In this document: piece after piece, positions 41,189-49,271 of the stretch
Layout of the letters: every line of letters starts with the position of its first letter
How positions within the stretch are numbered: position 1 is the stretch's first letter
Assembly: GCF_027359575.1 (NCBI RefSeq)
Contig: NZ_CP114784.1
Span: forward strand, 1,239,819 to 1,303,818
Origin: Prochlorococcus marinus str. MIT 0917
GTDB taxonomy: Bacteria; Cyanobacteriota; Cyanobacteriia; PCC-6307; Cyanobiaceae
Length of the DNA stretch: 64,000 bases
Reading direction: 5' to 3'
Made by a program: the position numbers and the translations under genes
Notes under the pieces: generated by a model
What the model was told of the DNA's origin: nothing
Database searches by the model: none
Seen by the model: only the letters and a program-made list of their open reading frames with translations

Positions 41189-42235
41189 ATGATTAAAGAT
41201 ATTCATGATAGAGAGTTAAAAGTTTTAAGGCTTTCATTAACTAATACATGTAATTTTTCATGTCCATATTGTATGCCAGAAAATAATAGCTGTTTGACTA
41301 CATTAACTAATAAGCAATTTCTATCAATAATTAAGGTTGCTTGCAAATTAGGAGTAAACTCACTCAGATTAACTGGTGGAGAGCCATTAATAAGCAGCCA
41401 GTTGAATAAGCTGATGGAAGCAATTAATACATTAAAGAAAACAAGAAATCATCCTATAAATAATTTAAAAGACATTGCTATAACTACAAATGGATCATTA
41501 TTAACAAAAGATAGATGTAAAAATTTATTTGATTATGGACTCAACAGAATCACAGTTAGTCTAGATGCTCTAGATCCAAAAATATTTTCAATAATGACAG
41601 GAGATAATAATATGATTTCAGCTAAAAATAAGCTAAATCATGTTCTCCAAGGCATTGATAATGCCATCCAAGCTGGCTTTGATCCATTAGAGGGTCGGCT
41701 AAAAATAAATTGTGTCATAAAAAAGAACATAAATGATAATCAGATCTTAAATCTTGTTCACTTTGCTAAAGCTAAATCTATTGAAATTAGATTCATAGAA
41801 TATATGGATGTAGGAAATAAGAATAATTGGCAAGCTAATGAAGTTCTAAAATCTCACGAATTGATCAGTATAATAAAAGAGCATTTTAAAATCAATGAAG
41901 CTGGAAGATTAATAGGAAATACAGCCCATAAATGGTATATGAAAGATAGTAATAGTTATATAAGCACAATATCTTCGATATCTAATCCTTTTTGTTCTGA
42001 CTGCAATAGATTAAGGATTACTAGTGATGGTTTCGCACATACTTGTCTTTTTTCAAACAATGGTTCTGATTTAAAAAAATGGCTCAATCCTTCAATTAAT
42101 GAAAAAGGCTTAGAAGAATTTCTTGAGACAATATGGCTAATAAGAGATGATAAATATAGTGAAAATAGATTTGATCAATCTGAAAACTCGAAACTACAAA
42201 AACCTCATCCTTCAATGTCGTATTTAGGAGGTTAA
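41189..42235 (+). CDS. moaA: GTP 3',8-cyclase MoaA
   Basis: The radical SAM enzyme that starts molybdopterin synthesis from GTP. The first cluster motif CNFSCPYC has cysteines 21, 25 and 28; the second cluster motif NPFCSDCNRLRIT with a later HTC lies near residues 269-286. The C-terminus ends in Gly-Gly, as MoaA should. 348 residues. It follows mobA after 4 bases and is the last gene before a gene-poor 1.5-kb stretch. Confidence 0.95.
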   Translation: MIKDIHDRELKVLRLSLTNTCNFSCPYCMPENNSCLTTLTNKQFLSIIKVACKLGVNSLRLTGGEPLISSQLNKLMEAINTLKKTRNHPINNLKDIAITTNGSLLTKDRCKNLFDYGLNRITVSLDALDPKIFSIMTGDNNMISAKNKLNHVLQGIDNAIQAGFDPLEGRLKINCVIKKNINDNQILNLVHFAKAKSIEIRFIEYMDVGNKNNWQANEVLKSHELISIIKEHFKINEAGRLIGNTAHKWYMKDSNSYISTISSISNPFCSDCNRLRITSDGFAHTCLFSNNGSDLKKWLNPSINEKGLEEFLETIWLIRDDKYSENRFDQSENSKLQKPHPSMSYLGG

Positions 42236-42371
42236 AATCCATGTACATAAAGAAAATGGTATTAACTCATACATAAATTAAAAAATGTTCTTTTGAAAAT
42301 TAATTTTCGTATAAATAAAGACAACTGAAGTACTAAAAATCTATGAAATTCGCAATAGTCGTTTCAAAAAA

Positions 42372-42545
42372 GTGCGCTTTGCTATTAGTTTAGGAATGTT
42401 AATGGGTATGACTCATGGTTGGTATGTAAGTAAAGGTTATGCATCTACATACCAATATAATGATACTTATTTTCAGTCTGAGATTAACCAACTTCCCACC
42501 TACTCTTTTTTGAAATCTAAAAATACAGGATTGAGTTTTAATTGA
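42372..42545 (+). CDS. Possible small protein, 57 residues
   Basis: An open frame from GTG 42372 (or ATG 42396) to TGA 42543-42545. The product begins VRFAISLGMLMGMTHGWYVS, a short hydrophobic N-terminus, then a polar Tyr/Ser-rich tail. It could be a secreted or anchored peptide of the type common in Prochlorococcus. Coding evidence is weak and no family is known. Confidence 0.35.
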   Translation: MRFAISLGMLMGMTHGWYVSKGYASTYQYNDTYFQSEINQLPTYSFLKSKNTGLSFN

Positions 42546-42753
42546 TTTAATTTAGAATTATAATAAGTAAAATTCATAAAAGTAACTACATTCAATACGA
42601 TTTACTTTTCTGTTCATTGATTTTTTTTGTATCAATCTGAACCACTTTTAGGAGCTTAAAGCATTATTATGTATTAACTAATACAAAATTCTTCTTTTTA
42701 GATCAGCTCGGGTCTTCTTTAAGAACTTTTGCATAGTTCATCACTCTATTCTC
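42546..42753. other. AT-rich intergenic stretch with nothing clear
   Basis: Together with the small ORF before it, this belongs to a 518-base gap after moaA. I see only poly-T runs and a weak ATTGAT/ATCAAT hairpin near 42617-42637, and no tRNA, NtcA box or long ORF. Confidence 0.5.
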
Positions 42754-42954
42754 ATGGATCTCCTTACATACAGAGGTCAAAAATATCTACCTGAAGACAT
42801 TAAAAATCTTCATTACTCAAACACGAGTTATCTTGATAGGCAAATCAAAGCCAAAATGACTATCAATGAGACTCTATTTTCTTATAGAGGCATAAATTAT
42901 AAAAAATCAAAGCCAAAAGATATAACAGTCAACTGTTTTTGGAAGAATTTTTAA
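42754..42954 (+). CDS. Small DUF4278-like protein
   Basis: A 66-residue protein with the pattern LTYRGQKY near its start and FSYRGINYK later, a two-copy YRG-x-x-Y motif typical of the cyanobacterial DUF4278 group. The function of that group is unknown to me. It stands alone between moaA and the nitrate permease and is transcribed in their direction. Confidence 0.6.
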   Translation: MDLLTYRGQKYLPEDIKNLHYSNTSYLDRQIKAKMTINETLFSYRGINYKKSKPKDITVNCFWKNF

Positions 42955-43037
42955 ATACTTTTGTATTACACTGAACAACACTGCTCTGGAAAAGGGATCA
43001 TAATAAATATGTAGTGAAGACTACAAAAACGTTCAAC

Positions 43038-43088
43038 TCGCTCCAGCGAGCCGCAAATCGCCTTAAGCCAAGGAACGGGGAGCTTAAG
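43038..43088 (+). other. Two short hairpins upstream of a small gene
   Basis: CTCGC-tcca-GCGAG (43038-43051) and CTTAAGC (43062-43068) pairing with GCTTAAG (43082-43088) lie in a locally GC-richer run just ahead of ATG 43110. They may form a structured 5' leader if that ATG is the true start; otherwise they are coding. Confidence 0.4.
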
Positions 43089-43109
43089 CTAAAACGATCC
43101 AAATTAATC

Positions 43110-43424
43110 ATGTCTACGAGTTCCGCACGAAGCACTGAAAGAAGTGCCATTACTGTTTCAGCAGGATTTTTGGGAGCTTTCATTGTTAGTTCTTTAGCTG
43201 TTCAGCTTTTTAGAAGCTACTCCCCTACTGTTCAAAATAAATTAACTACTGTTGACCCAGTAATTGCTAGTCCTGCCACTCTTTGGTCTGAACTGGGAAC
43301 ACGAGATAACATTATTACTAAACAATCAAATACAAAATTAAATACAAATAGTTCAACTTCTATCAATATTCAACCTGTAATAGCCTCTGAGGCAACTTTG
43401 TGGTCTCCTCTTTTTATTGATTGA
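43110..43424 (+). CDS. Hypothetical single-span membrane protein
   Basis: About 104 residues from ATG 43110, with the alternative GTG 43014 giving 136. One hydrophobic helix (ITVSAGFLGAFIVSSLAVQLF) lies near the N-terminus, and the remainder is a Ser/Thr/Asn-rich tail holding two copies of VIAS-x-ATLWS (PVIASPATLWSEL and PVIASEATLWSPL). The function is unknown. It is the last gene before the nitrate permease promoter. Confidence 0.6.
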   Translation: MSTSSARSTERSAITVSAGFLGAFIVSSLAVQLFRSYSPTVQNKLTTVDPVIASPATLWSELGTRDNIITKQSNTKLNTNSSTSINIQPVIASEATLWSPLFID

Positions 43425-43649
43425 TTTTACTAATCTTCAATTCATTAATTGATTCAAATATGATTAATCAGAATTTCGATTATCAGTAAATAATTTAAAC
43501 TTAGTTCAAGGAAATCAATCCATCCGATATCTAAATTTTTGTATTTTTTACCGCATAATATTAAAGATCTTGAAATCCTCAGACGACTAATTCGTTTTAG
43601 TAGCAATAACTACTTAATCAATCAAATAAGTATAAAACTCTTATTTTTT
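43425..43649. other. Gap before the nitrate permease promoter
   Basis: First 225 bases of the 343-base gap ahead of the permease gene. They are AT-rich, with no ORF, tRNA or hairpin I can support; the NtcA box follows at 43650. Confidence 0.5.
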
Positions 43650-43663
43650 GTATCGACTACTAC
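43650..43663 (+). promoter_or_regulatory. NtcA-binding box upstream of the nitrate permease
   Basis: GTA-TCGACTAC-TAC matches GTA-N8-TAC exactly. TTTAAT follows at 43686-43691, exactly 22 bases after the box, the spacing of classical NtcA class II promoters, so transcription likely starts near 43697. The gene ATG is 105 bases downstream of the box. This places nitrate uptake under nitrogen control. Confidence 0.85.
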
Positions 43664-43767
43664 TTAGTGGGAATATACCGGCTGATTTAATTCTTCAAAA
43701 CGGTTTGATTTTTTACCGTTTTCAATAGGCAAATTTTTTAAGCCTTCTTTCTTACTTTTTAATTTCA

Positions 43768-45309
43768 ATGCTTGGAAATCTTTGGACATTTCAAGGGAGA
43801 TATCGAACACTTCATCTCACTTGGTTTGCGTTCTTTCTAACTTTTGTTGTTTGGTTCAATTTGGCTCCCCTCGCTACGACTGTTAAGGCAGACTTGGGGC
43901 TCACTTTGGGTCAAATTCGAACTGTAGCTATCTGTAATGTTGCGTTAACAATTCCAGCGAGAGTCCTGATCGGAATGCTTTTAGATAAATTTGGACCACG
44001 TAAAACATACTCAAGTCTTCTCATCTTTTCGGTAGTTCCATGCTTACTGTTCGCCTCAGCAGAAACTTTTAATCAATTAGTTATCGCTCGCTTATTACTT
44101 TCAATTGTAGGTGCAGGATTTGTAATTGGTATTCGGATGGTGGCTGAATGGTTCCCACCTAAAGAAATCGGTTTAGCAGAAGGAATATATGGAGGTTGGG
44201 GTAATTTTGGCTCGGCTTTCTCGGCTCTGACAATGGTTGCCATTGCTGGGTTACTTTCTTTTTCAGGTGGATTTGAATTACCAACAGGTGCCGTTCTTAA
44301 CTGGCGAGGTGCTATCGCTGGCAGTGGTGTGATTTCAGCATTGTATGGCATCTTTTATTTCTTTAATGTCAGAGATACTCCTCCTGGAAAAATTTATCAG
44401 CGCCCAACTAAAACAGCTGGTCTAGAAGTCACTTCTATGCGAGATTTTTGGGGGCTTTTGGGTATGAATGTGCCGTTTGCAGCCATACTTGCTGTTTTAT
44501 GTTGGAGGTTAAAGAAAGTTGGTTTCCTTGATGCAGGAACATATCCATTAGCTCTTTTCGCTGTTTTAATTTGGTTCGCTTTTCAGACTTGGGGGATTAT
44601 TCGTACAAACTCAGAGTTAATTGCAGGAACTAAAATTTATCCAAAAGAAGACCGTTATGAATTCAAACAAGTAGCAATTCTTGAACTCACATATATTGTT
44701 AATTTTGGTTCTGAGCTGGCAGTTGTTTCAATGTTACCTACTTTTTTTGAGACAACATTTGATTTACCAAAAGCAACAGCAGGTATTCTAGCCTCCTCCT
44801 TTGCTTTCGTTAACCTTGTTGCACGTCCAGCTGGAGGTCTAATTTCTGACAAGCTCGGAAGTAGAAAAAATACTATGAGTTTTCTAACCGGAGGCTTAGG
44901 AATTGGATACCTTGTCATGAGTTGGATCAAACCCGGTACTTTTTCAGGTGTAAGTGGAATTATCGTCGCATTGTTCATAACAATGCTTGCTTCCTTCTTT
45001 GTTCAGGCAGGTGAAGGCGCTACTTTTGCTCTAGTCCCACTTGTCAAAAGAAGAGTTACTGGACAGGTCGCTGGTCTTGTTGGTGCCTATGGCAACGTAG
45101 GAGCAGTTACTTATCTAACTATTTTTAGTCTTCTACCTATGTGGATGAGTGGAGGTGGAGAAACTACAGCAGAGATAATTGCTAATTCCAATAGTGCCTT
45201 TTTCCAAATCTTAGGAATAGCAGGGCTGATAGTTGCATTCATGTGCTTTTTCTTTCTTAAAGAACCAAAAGGATCCTTCGATGAATTACATGAAGGGGAA
45301 ATTGCATAA
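43768..45309 (+). CDS. Nitrate/nitrite permease, MFS NrtP (NapA) type
   Basis: A 513-residue, 12-span major facilitator protein of the nitrate-nitrite porter family. The nitrate signature is visible twice: GIYGGWGNFGSAFSA in the first half and GLVGAYGNVGAVTYL in the second. MFS loop motif GMLLDKFGPRK is also present. Marine cyanobacteria use this permease (NrtP, also called NapA) in place of the NrtABCD ABC transporter. It is preceded by an NtcA box and followed by a strong terminator before narB. Confidence 0.92.
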   Translation: MLGNLWTFQGRYRTLHLTWFAFFLTFVVWFNLAPLATTVKADLGLTLGQIRTVAICNVALTIPARVLIGMLLDKFGPRKTYSSLLIFSVVPCLLFASAETFNQLVIARLLLSIVGAGFVIGIRMVAEWFPPKEIGLAEGIYGGWGNFGSAFSALTMVAIAGLLSFSGGFELPTGAVLNWRGAIAGSGVISALYGIFYFFNVRDTPPGKIYQRPTKTAGLEVTSMRDFWGLLGMNVPFAAILAVLCWRLKKVGFLDAGTYPLALFAVLIWFAFQTWGIIRTNSELIAGTKIYPKEDRYEFKQVAILELTYIVNFGSELAVVSMLPTFFETTFDLPKATAGILASSFAFVNLVARPAGGLISDKLGSRKNTMSFLTGGLGIGYLVMSWIKPGTFSGVSGIIVALFITMLASFFVQAGEGATFALVPLVKRRVTGQVAGLVGAYGNVGAVTYLTIFSLLPMWMSGGGETTAEIIANSNSAFFQILGIAGLIVAFMCFFFLKEPKGSFDELHEGEIA

Positions 45310-45330
45310 AATATTATTCAATTTTCAATC

Positions 45331-45369
45331 AAAACCTTGGGTAACTAACTACCCAAGGTTTTATTTTCT
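45331..45369 (+). terminator. Strong hairpin terminator between the permease and narB
   Basis: AAAACCTTGGGTA (45331-45343), loop ACTAAC, TACCCAAGGTTTT (45350-45362), a perfect 13-bp stem followed by ATTTTCTT. It sits 22 bases after the permease stop and 18 before the narB ATG. It looks like a rho-independent terminator, with possible read-through or RNA processing into narB. Confidence 0.85.
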
Positions 45370-45386
45370 TATCTCATTAAATTAAG

Positions 45387-47612
45387 ATGACAGAAAAAAT
45401 TAAAAATTTAACTACTCAATGTCCATATTGTGGAGTTGGATGTGGTCTAGAAATGCAACCACCAGCTGAAATCGGAAAGGCAGTCCGTAGAGATGCAGAT
45501 GGTTATCCAATGTGGAGATCTAGAGGAGATCGCAATCATCCATCCAACCTTGGACAAATATGTATTAAAGGTGCAACCGTAGGAGAAACCTTGTCTCCAG
45601 GGAGATTAAATCAACCTCTGTATCGAGATAATTTCAATGATAAATATCGACCGATTAGCTGGAATGAAGCTACAGATAAAATAGTTTCACAGATCAAAAA
45701 AAGTTTAATCAAAAAAGGTCCAAACTCTATAGCGATGTATGGTTCTGGACAATTTCATACTGAAGACTACTATATTGCTCAAAAATTACTCAAAGGAGCT
45801 TTAGGTACAAATAATTTTGATGCAAATTCAAGACTATGCATGAGCTCAGCTGTGGCTGGATATAATTTAAGTCTTGGATCAGATGGTCCTCCTTGTTGTT
45901 ATGAAGATCTTGATCACTACACCGTTGCATTCCTTATTGGCACTAATACTGCAGAATGCCATCCAGTACTTTTTCAACGTCTACTCAAAAGGAAAAAACG
46001 ACATCCTGATAAAGTAAAAATTATTGTTATAGATCCAAGATTAACCGACACTGCAAAAGCTGCAGACATTTATTTACCTATTGCTCCCGGTAGCGACTTA
46101 GCTCTGTTATATGGTATTGCCAATTTAGTTCTGAAAAAGAATGGGCAAAATACAGAATTTATTGAAAATCATACAGATCAATATTCAGAATTCTTAGAGA
46201 TTGTCAAAAATTGGACGCCACGAAAAGTTGCTCGCTTTTGTGGTATCCCAGAAAAAAAATTAGAAGAAGTAGCTAATATGTTTAATCATCACGAAAGGGT
46301 GCTCAGTCTTTGGTCAATGGGTGTAAATCAACGTAGAGAAGGTACTGCAGTTGTTGGAGGACTTATCAATCTACATCTTCTTACAGGACAAATTGGGAAA
46401 GAAGGAGCAGGACCTTTCTCACTTACAGGCCAGCCAAATGCTATGGGAGGACGTGAAGCAGGAGGCCTATCTCATCTACTACCTGGTTATAGACATGTTG
46501 CTAGTACAAAACATAGACAAGTAGTCGAAAATCACTGGGATTTTCCGGCTGGAAGTATCTCTGAAGAACCAGGTCTAAATGCCTGGCAACAAATTGAAGC
46601 AATGGAAAAAGGAGAAATAGATCTTTGGTGGGTGGCTGCAACAAACCCACTTGTAAGCATGCCTGATCTAAATCGAGTGAAAGCAGCAATAAAAAATTGT
46701 TCACTGGTTGTTTTATCTGAAGCATATGTAAATACTGAAACCTCTCATTACGCCCACCTATTATTACCCGCTGCACAGTGGAGTGAGAAAGCCGGTGTAA
46801 TGACTAACTCAGAAAGGCGAATTACTTATTGTCCAGCTTTTCGTCCTTGCTTTGGTCAAAGTCGTCCAGATTGGGAGATCTTTGCTGAAGTAGGCCAAAA
46901 ACTTGGATTTATTGATCAGTTTACTTACGGTTCTTCTTCTGAGGTATATTCAGAATTCACAGCTCTGACACACGGTCGTCTTTGTGATAGTTCGGGACTT
47001 AATCATGAATTACTAAAAAGTATTGGTCCCCAACAGTGGCCATTTCCAAAAGGGGGTAATCCGACAAAAGAAGCTAAGCGACTTTATGAAGATAAAAGAT
47101 TTGCAACACCTAATGGTCGAGCCCAATTTTACACTAAGCAACCTATGGGAATCGCTGAACCTCCATGCGATATGTACCCGTTAGTTTTAACTGTTGGGCG
47201 TTACCTAGGACAATGGCATACCATGACTCGTACTGGGAAAGTAAATCGGCTCAATAAAATGCACCCTGAACCATTACTTGAAATTCATCCTATGGATGCA
47301 AAAGATATGAATATCAAAGATGGTGAGTTATCTGCTCTTAATTCTCGTAGAGGATATCTTACGGTACGTGTAAAAGAAACCGATCGTATACGTCGAGGCA
47401 CAGTTTTTCTCCCAATGCACTGGGGCTTCACTCAAACAAATCACTGTGAAACAAATAACTTGATGCATGAACAATCATGTCCCGTATCTAAACAGCCTGA
47501 ACTAAAAGCAAGTGCTGTAATTGTGGCTCCAGTGAATCCTGTCAATCAACCAATTGAAAATGATAAAAAAGGATTTGTTAAATACGTAAAAGAAATCGTC
47601 AATATTCAATAA
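45387..47612 (+). CDS. narB: Ferredoxin-dependent assimilatory nitrate reductase
   Basis: A 741-residue molybdoenzyme reducing nitrate to nitrite with ferredoxin. The N-terminal [4Fe-4S] motif uses cysteines 12, 15, 19 and 59 (CPYCGVGC, then QICIKG). C151 in NSRLCMSSA is the molybdenum ligand, and GPPCCYEDLD follows. The bis-MGD binding domain at the end shows GRYLGQWHTMTRTGK and HWGFTQTN. Length is normal. No separate promoter motif was found in the short gap from the permease, which holds a hairpin. Confidence 0.97.
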   Translation: MTEKIKNLTTQCPYCGVGCGLEMQPPAEIGKAVRRDADGYPMWRSRGDRNHPSNLGQICIKGATVGETLSPGRLNQPLYRDNFNDKYRPISWNEATDKIVSQIKKSLIKKGPNSIAMYGSGQFHTEDYYIAQKLLKGALGTNNFDANSRLCMSSAVAGYNLSLGSDGPPCCYEDLDHYTVAFLIGTNTAECHPVLFQRLLKRKKRHPDKVKIIVIDPRLTDTAKAADIYLPIAPGSDLALLYGIANLVLKKNGQNTEFIENHTDQYSEFLEIVKNWTPRKVARFCGIPEKKLEEVANMFNHHERVLSLWSMGVNQRREGTAVVGGLINLHLLTGQIGKEGAGPFSLTGQPNAMGGREAGGLSHLLPGYRHVASTKHRQVVENHWDFPAGSISEEPGLNAWQQIEAMEKGEIDLWWVAATNPLVSMPDLNRVKAAIKNCSLVVLSEAYVNTETSHYAHLLLPAAQWSEKAGVMTNSERRITYCPAFRPCFGQSRPDWEIFAEVGQKLGFIDQFTYGSSSEVYSEFTALTHGRLCDSSGLNHELLKSIGPQQWPFPKGGNPTKEAKRLYEDKRFATPNGRAQFYTKQPMGIAEPPCDMYPLVLTVGRYLGQWHTMTRTGKVNRLNKMHPEPLLEIHPMDAKDMNIKDGELSALNSRRGYLTVRVKETDRIRRGTVFLPMHWGFTQTNHCETNNLMHEQSCPVSKQPELKASAVIVAPVNPVNQPIENDKKGFVKYVKEIVNIQ

Positions 47613-47652
47613 AAAATTGGGGACAACACTTCCTTTTGAGAAAAAAATTTCT

Positions 47653-48711
47653 ATGCCGAAAAACTACGAAGAATTTAAAACCTATTTAAAAAAAATAGGT
47701 AGTGGTGAGTTTACAGGCAAAAGTCTTACTCGCGAAGAAACTAAAGCAGCTATCACACTGATGCTGAAAGAAGAAGCAACTGCAGCACAAATTGGTGGTT
47801 TCATGATTGCACATAGAATTAGACGTCCTATCCCTGAAGAATTAGCCGGGATGATTGACGCCTATAGAGAACTAGGACCAAAAATTCAATCACCTAGTAA
47901 TCAACGTCAACCTATATTTTTTGGGATGCCTTTTGATGGTCGAAAAAAAACTGCACCTATATATCCTCTAACAACTTTACTATTACTAACGCAGAAAAAG
48001 CCTGTTATTTTACATGGTGGTTCTCGTATGCCTGTGAAATACGGCGTTACTCATAACGAACTCTTTCAAGCGCTAGGATTAAATTTAACCGGTCTATCAA
48101 TCGAACAACTGCAAAATTTTTTCAATCAGAACGACCTTGCCTTAATACATCAGCCAGATCATTTTCCACTAGCTGAAAATTTAATTCCTTATAGAGATCA
48201 AATAGGTAAACGCCCACCTCTAGCAAGTATGGAATTAATCTGGACATGTCATCAAGGAAGTCATCTACATATAAGTGGCTATGTTCATTCTCCTACTGAA
48301 GAAAGACATTGGACAACCTTAGAACTTATGGGAGAACAAAATGTGATTACTATCAAAGGACTGGAAGGTGGAATAGATCTTTCAATAAGTCGTTCATCAA
48401 CAATTGGACAGTACAAAAATCAACATGGAACTAGAACTGTTTTTCATCCCAAAGACTACGCATGTTCTGGAAAAGATATTGAATGGAGCGACATCACAGA
48501 ATGGAAGAAATTTGCCTTACAAGCTCTTAATGGCGAAGGCCCTTTAACTAAAGCGTTAGAGTGGAATGCTGGTATTTACTTTTTTTATGCAGGCTTAAGC
48601 TCTGATATTAAAGAGGGAATTAATAAAGCAAAAGAAGTAATCAATTCAGGGTTTGCTTTAAAGAAATTAGAAAAATTAATTCATTGGAGAGACGAAAATA
48701 TTGATTCCTAA
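47653..48711 (+). CDS. TrpD2/YbiB-like (anthranilate phosphoribosyltransferase family) protein
   Basis: 352 residues from ATG 47653; the frame is open from TTG 47617, five bases after narB. N-terminal helices show LTREETKAAITLMLKEEATAAQIGGFMIAHRIRRP (two pieces), typical of the glycosyltransferase family 3 fold, but the PRPP loop of true TrpD is not clear (GGSRMPVKYGVT occupies that place). YbiB/TrpD2 homologs bind nucleic acids and do not make tryptophan. It is co-directional with narB, so it may be co-transcribed; a nitrogen link is unproven. Confidence 0.7.
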   Translation: MPKNYEEFKTYLKKIGSGEFTGKSLTREETKAAITLMLKEEATAAQIGGFMIAHRIRRPIPEELAGMIDAYRELGPKIQSPSNQRQPIFFGMPFDGRKKTAPIYPLTTLLLLTQKKPVILHGGSRMPVKYGVTHNELFQALGLNLTGLSIEQLQNFFNQNDLALIHQPDHFPLAENLIPYRDQIGKRPPLASMELIWTCHQGSHLHISGYVHSPTEERHWTTLELMGEQNVITIKGLEGGIDLSISRSSTIGQYKNQHGTRTVFHPKDYACSGKDIEWSDITEWKKFALQALNGEGPLTKALEWNAGIYFFYAGLSSDIKEGINKAKEVINSGFALKKLEKLIHWRDENIDS

Positions 48712-48730
48712 AAGCTTTTTAACAATACAT

Positions 48731-49225
48731 TTAATACAAAGTTTTTTCCATTAAATAACGAGAAAAATGAACACCACCTATTTGTATTTCCTCGGGAGCA
48801 ATAATTGTCCATCCATGACGTAAAAGAAGTTGATAACTACATAAACTTGCCTCTGTTTTTAAATTAATAGGTCTATCTTTGAGAGTATCTTCCTCAATTT
48901 GATGTAATAGAGCTGTAGCATGCCCCTGACGAGACGAACGTCCTCGGCAATAAAGTAATGCCAAGCGATTATGGGGATATTTCAAAGCAAATGCTTCAAT
49001 CGTTTTATTAACACAACTCACCCAGCCCACGCCTTGCTTCAAAGGTTTATCTAAAATCCCAGGCAGATATGCTAATGCTGACCATGCTTCAATCTGTTCT
49101 GGGCTATACAAGGATTTATCGCAAGTTCGAATAGCATCTTCATAAACTTCTCTGAGAGCAATTTCGTCAGAACTCTCACAAGGTCGCAAATATCGATTTA
49201 GACTGATTTTATTATTTGAAGCCAA
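48731..49225 (-). CDS. GNAT-family acetyltransferase
   Basis: A 164-residue protein with the acetyl-CoA-binding motif: ALLYCRGRSSRQGHATALLHQIEED (in parts) corresponds to the R/Q-x-x-G-x-G/A loop. The N-terminus shows EIALREVYEDAIRTCDKSLYSPEQIEAW, which is common in small N-acetyltransferases. Substrate is unknown. It converges on the TrpD2-like gene and is divergent from the MFS gene 46 bases away. Confidence 0.75.
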   Translation of the reverse strand: MASNNKISLNRYLRPCESSDEIALREVYEDAIRTCDKSLYSPEQIEAWSALAYLPGILDKPLKQGVGWVSCVNKTIEAFALKYPHNRLALLYCRGRSSRQGHATALLHQIEEDTLKDRPINLKTEASLCSYQLLLRHGWTIIAPEEIQIGGVHFSRYLMEKTLY

Positions 49226-49271
49226 GTTCTCTGACAGTATGAGAGGGTGAATAAATTATGAGCTATTTGCT

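Noticed and set aside
43540-43552. A second NtcA-like GTA...TAC near 43542
   Set aside because: GTATTTTTTACC has the wrong spacing (fewer than eight bases between the half sites), unlike the exact box at 43650.
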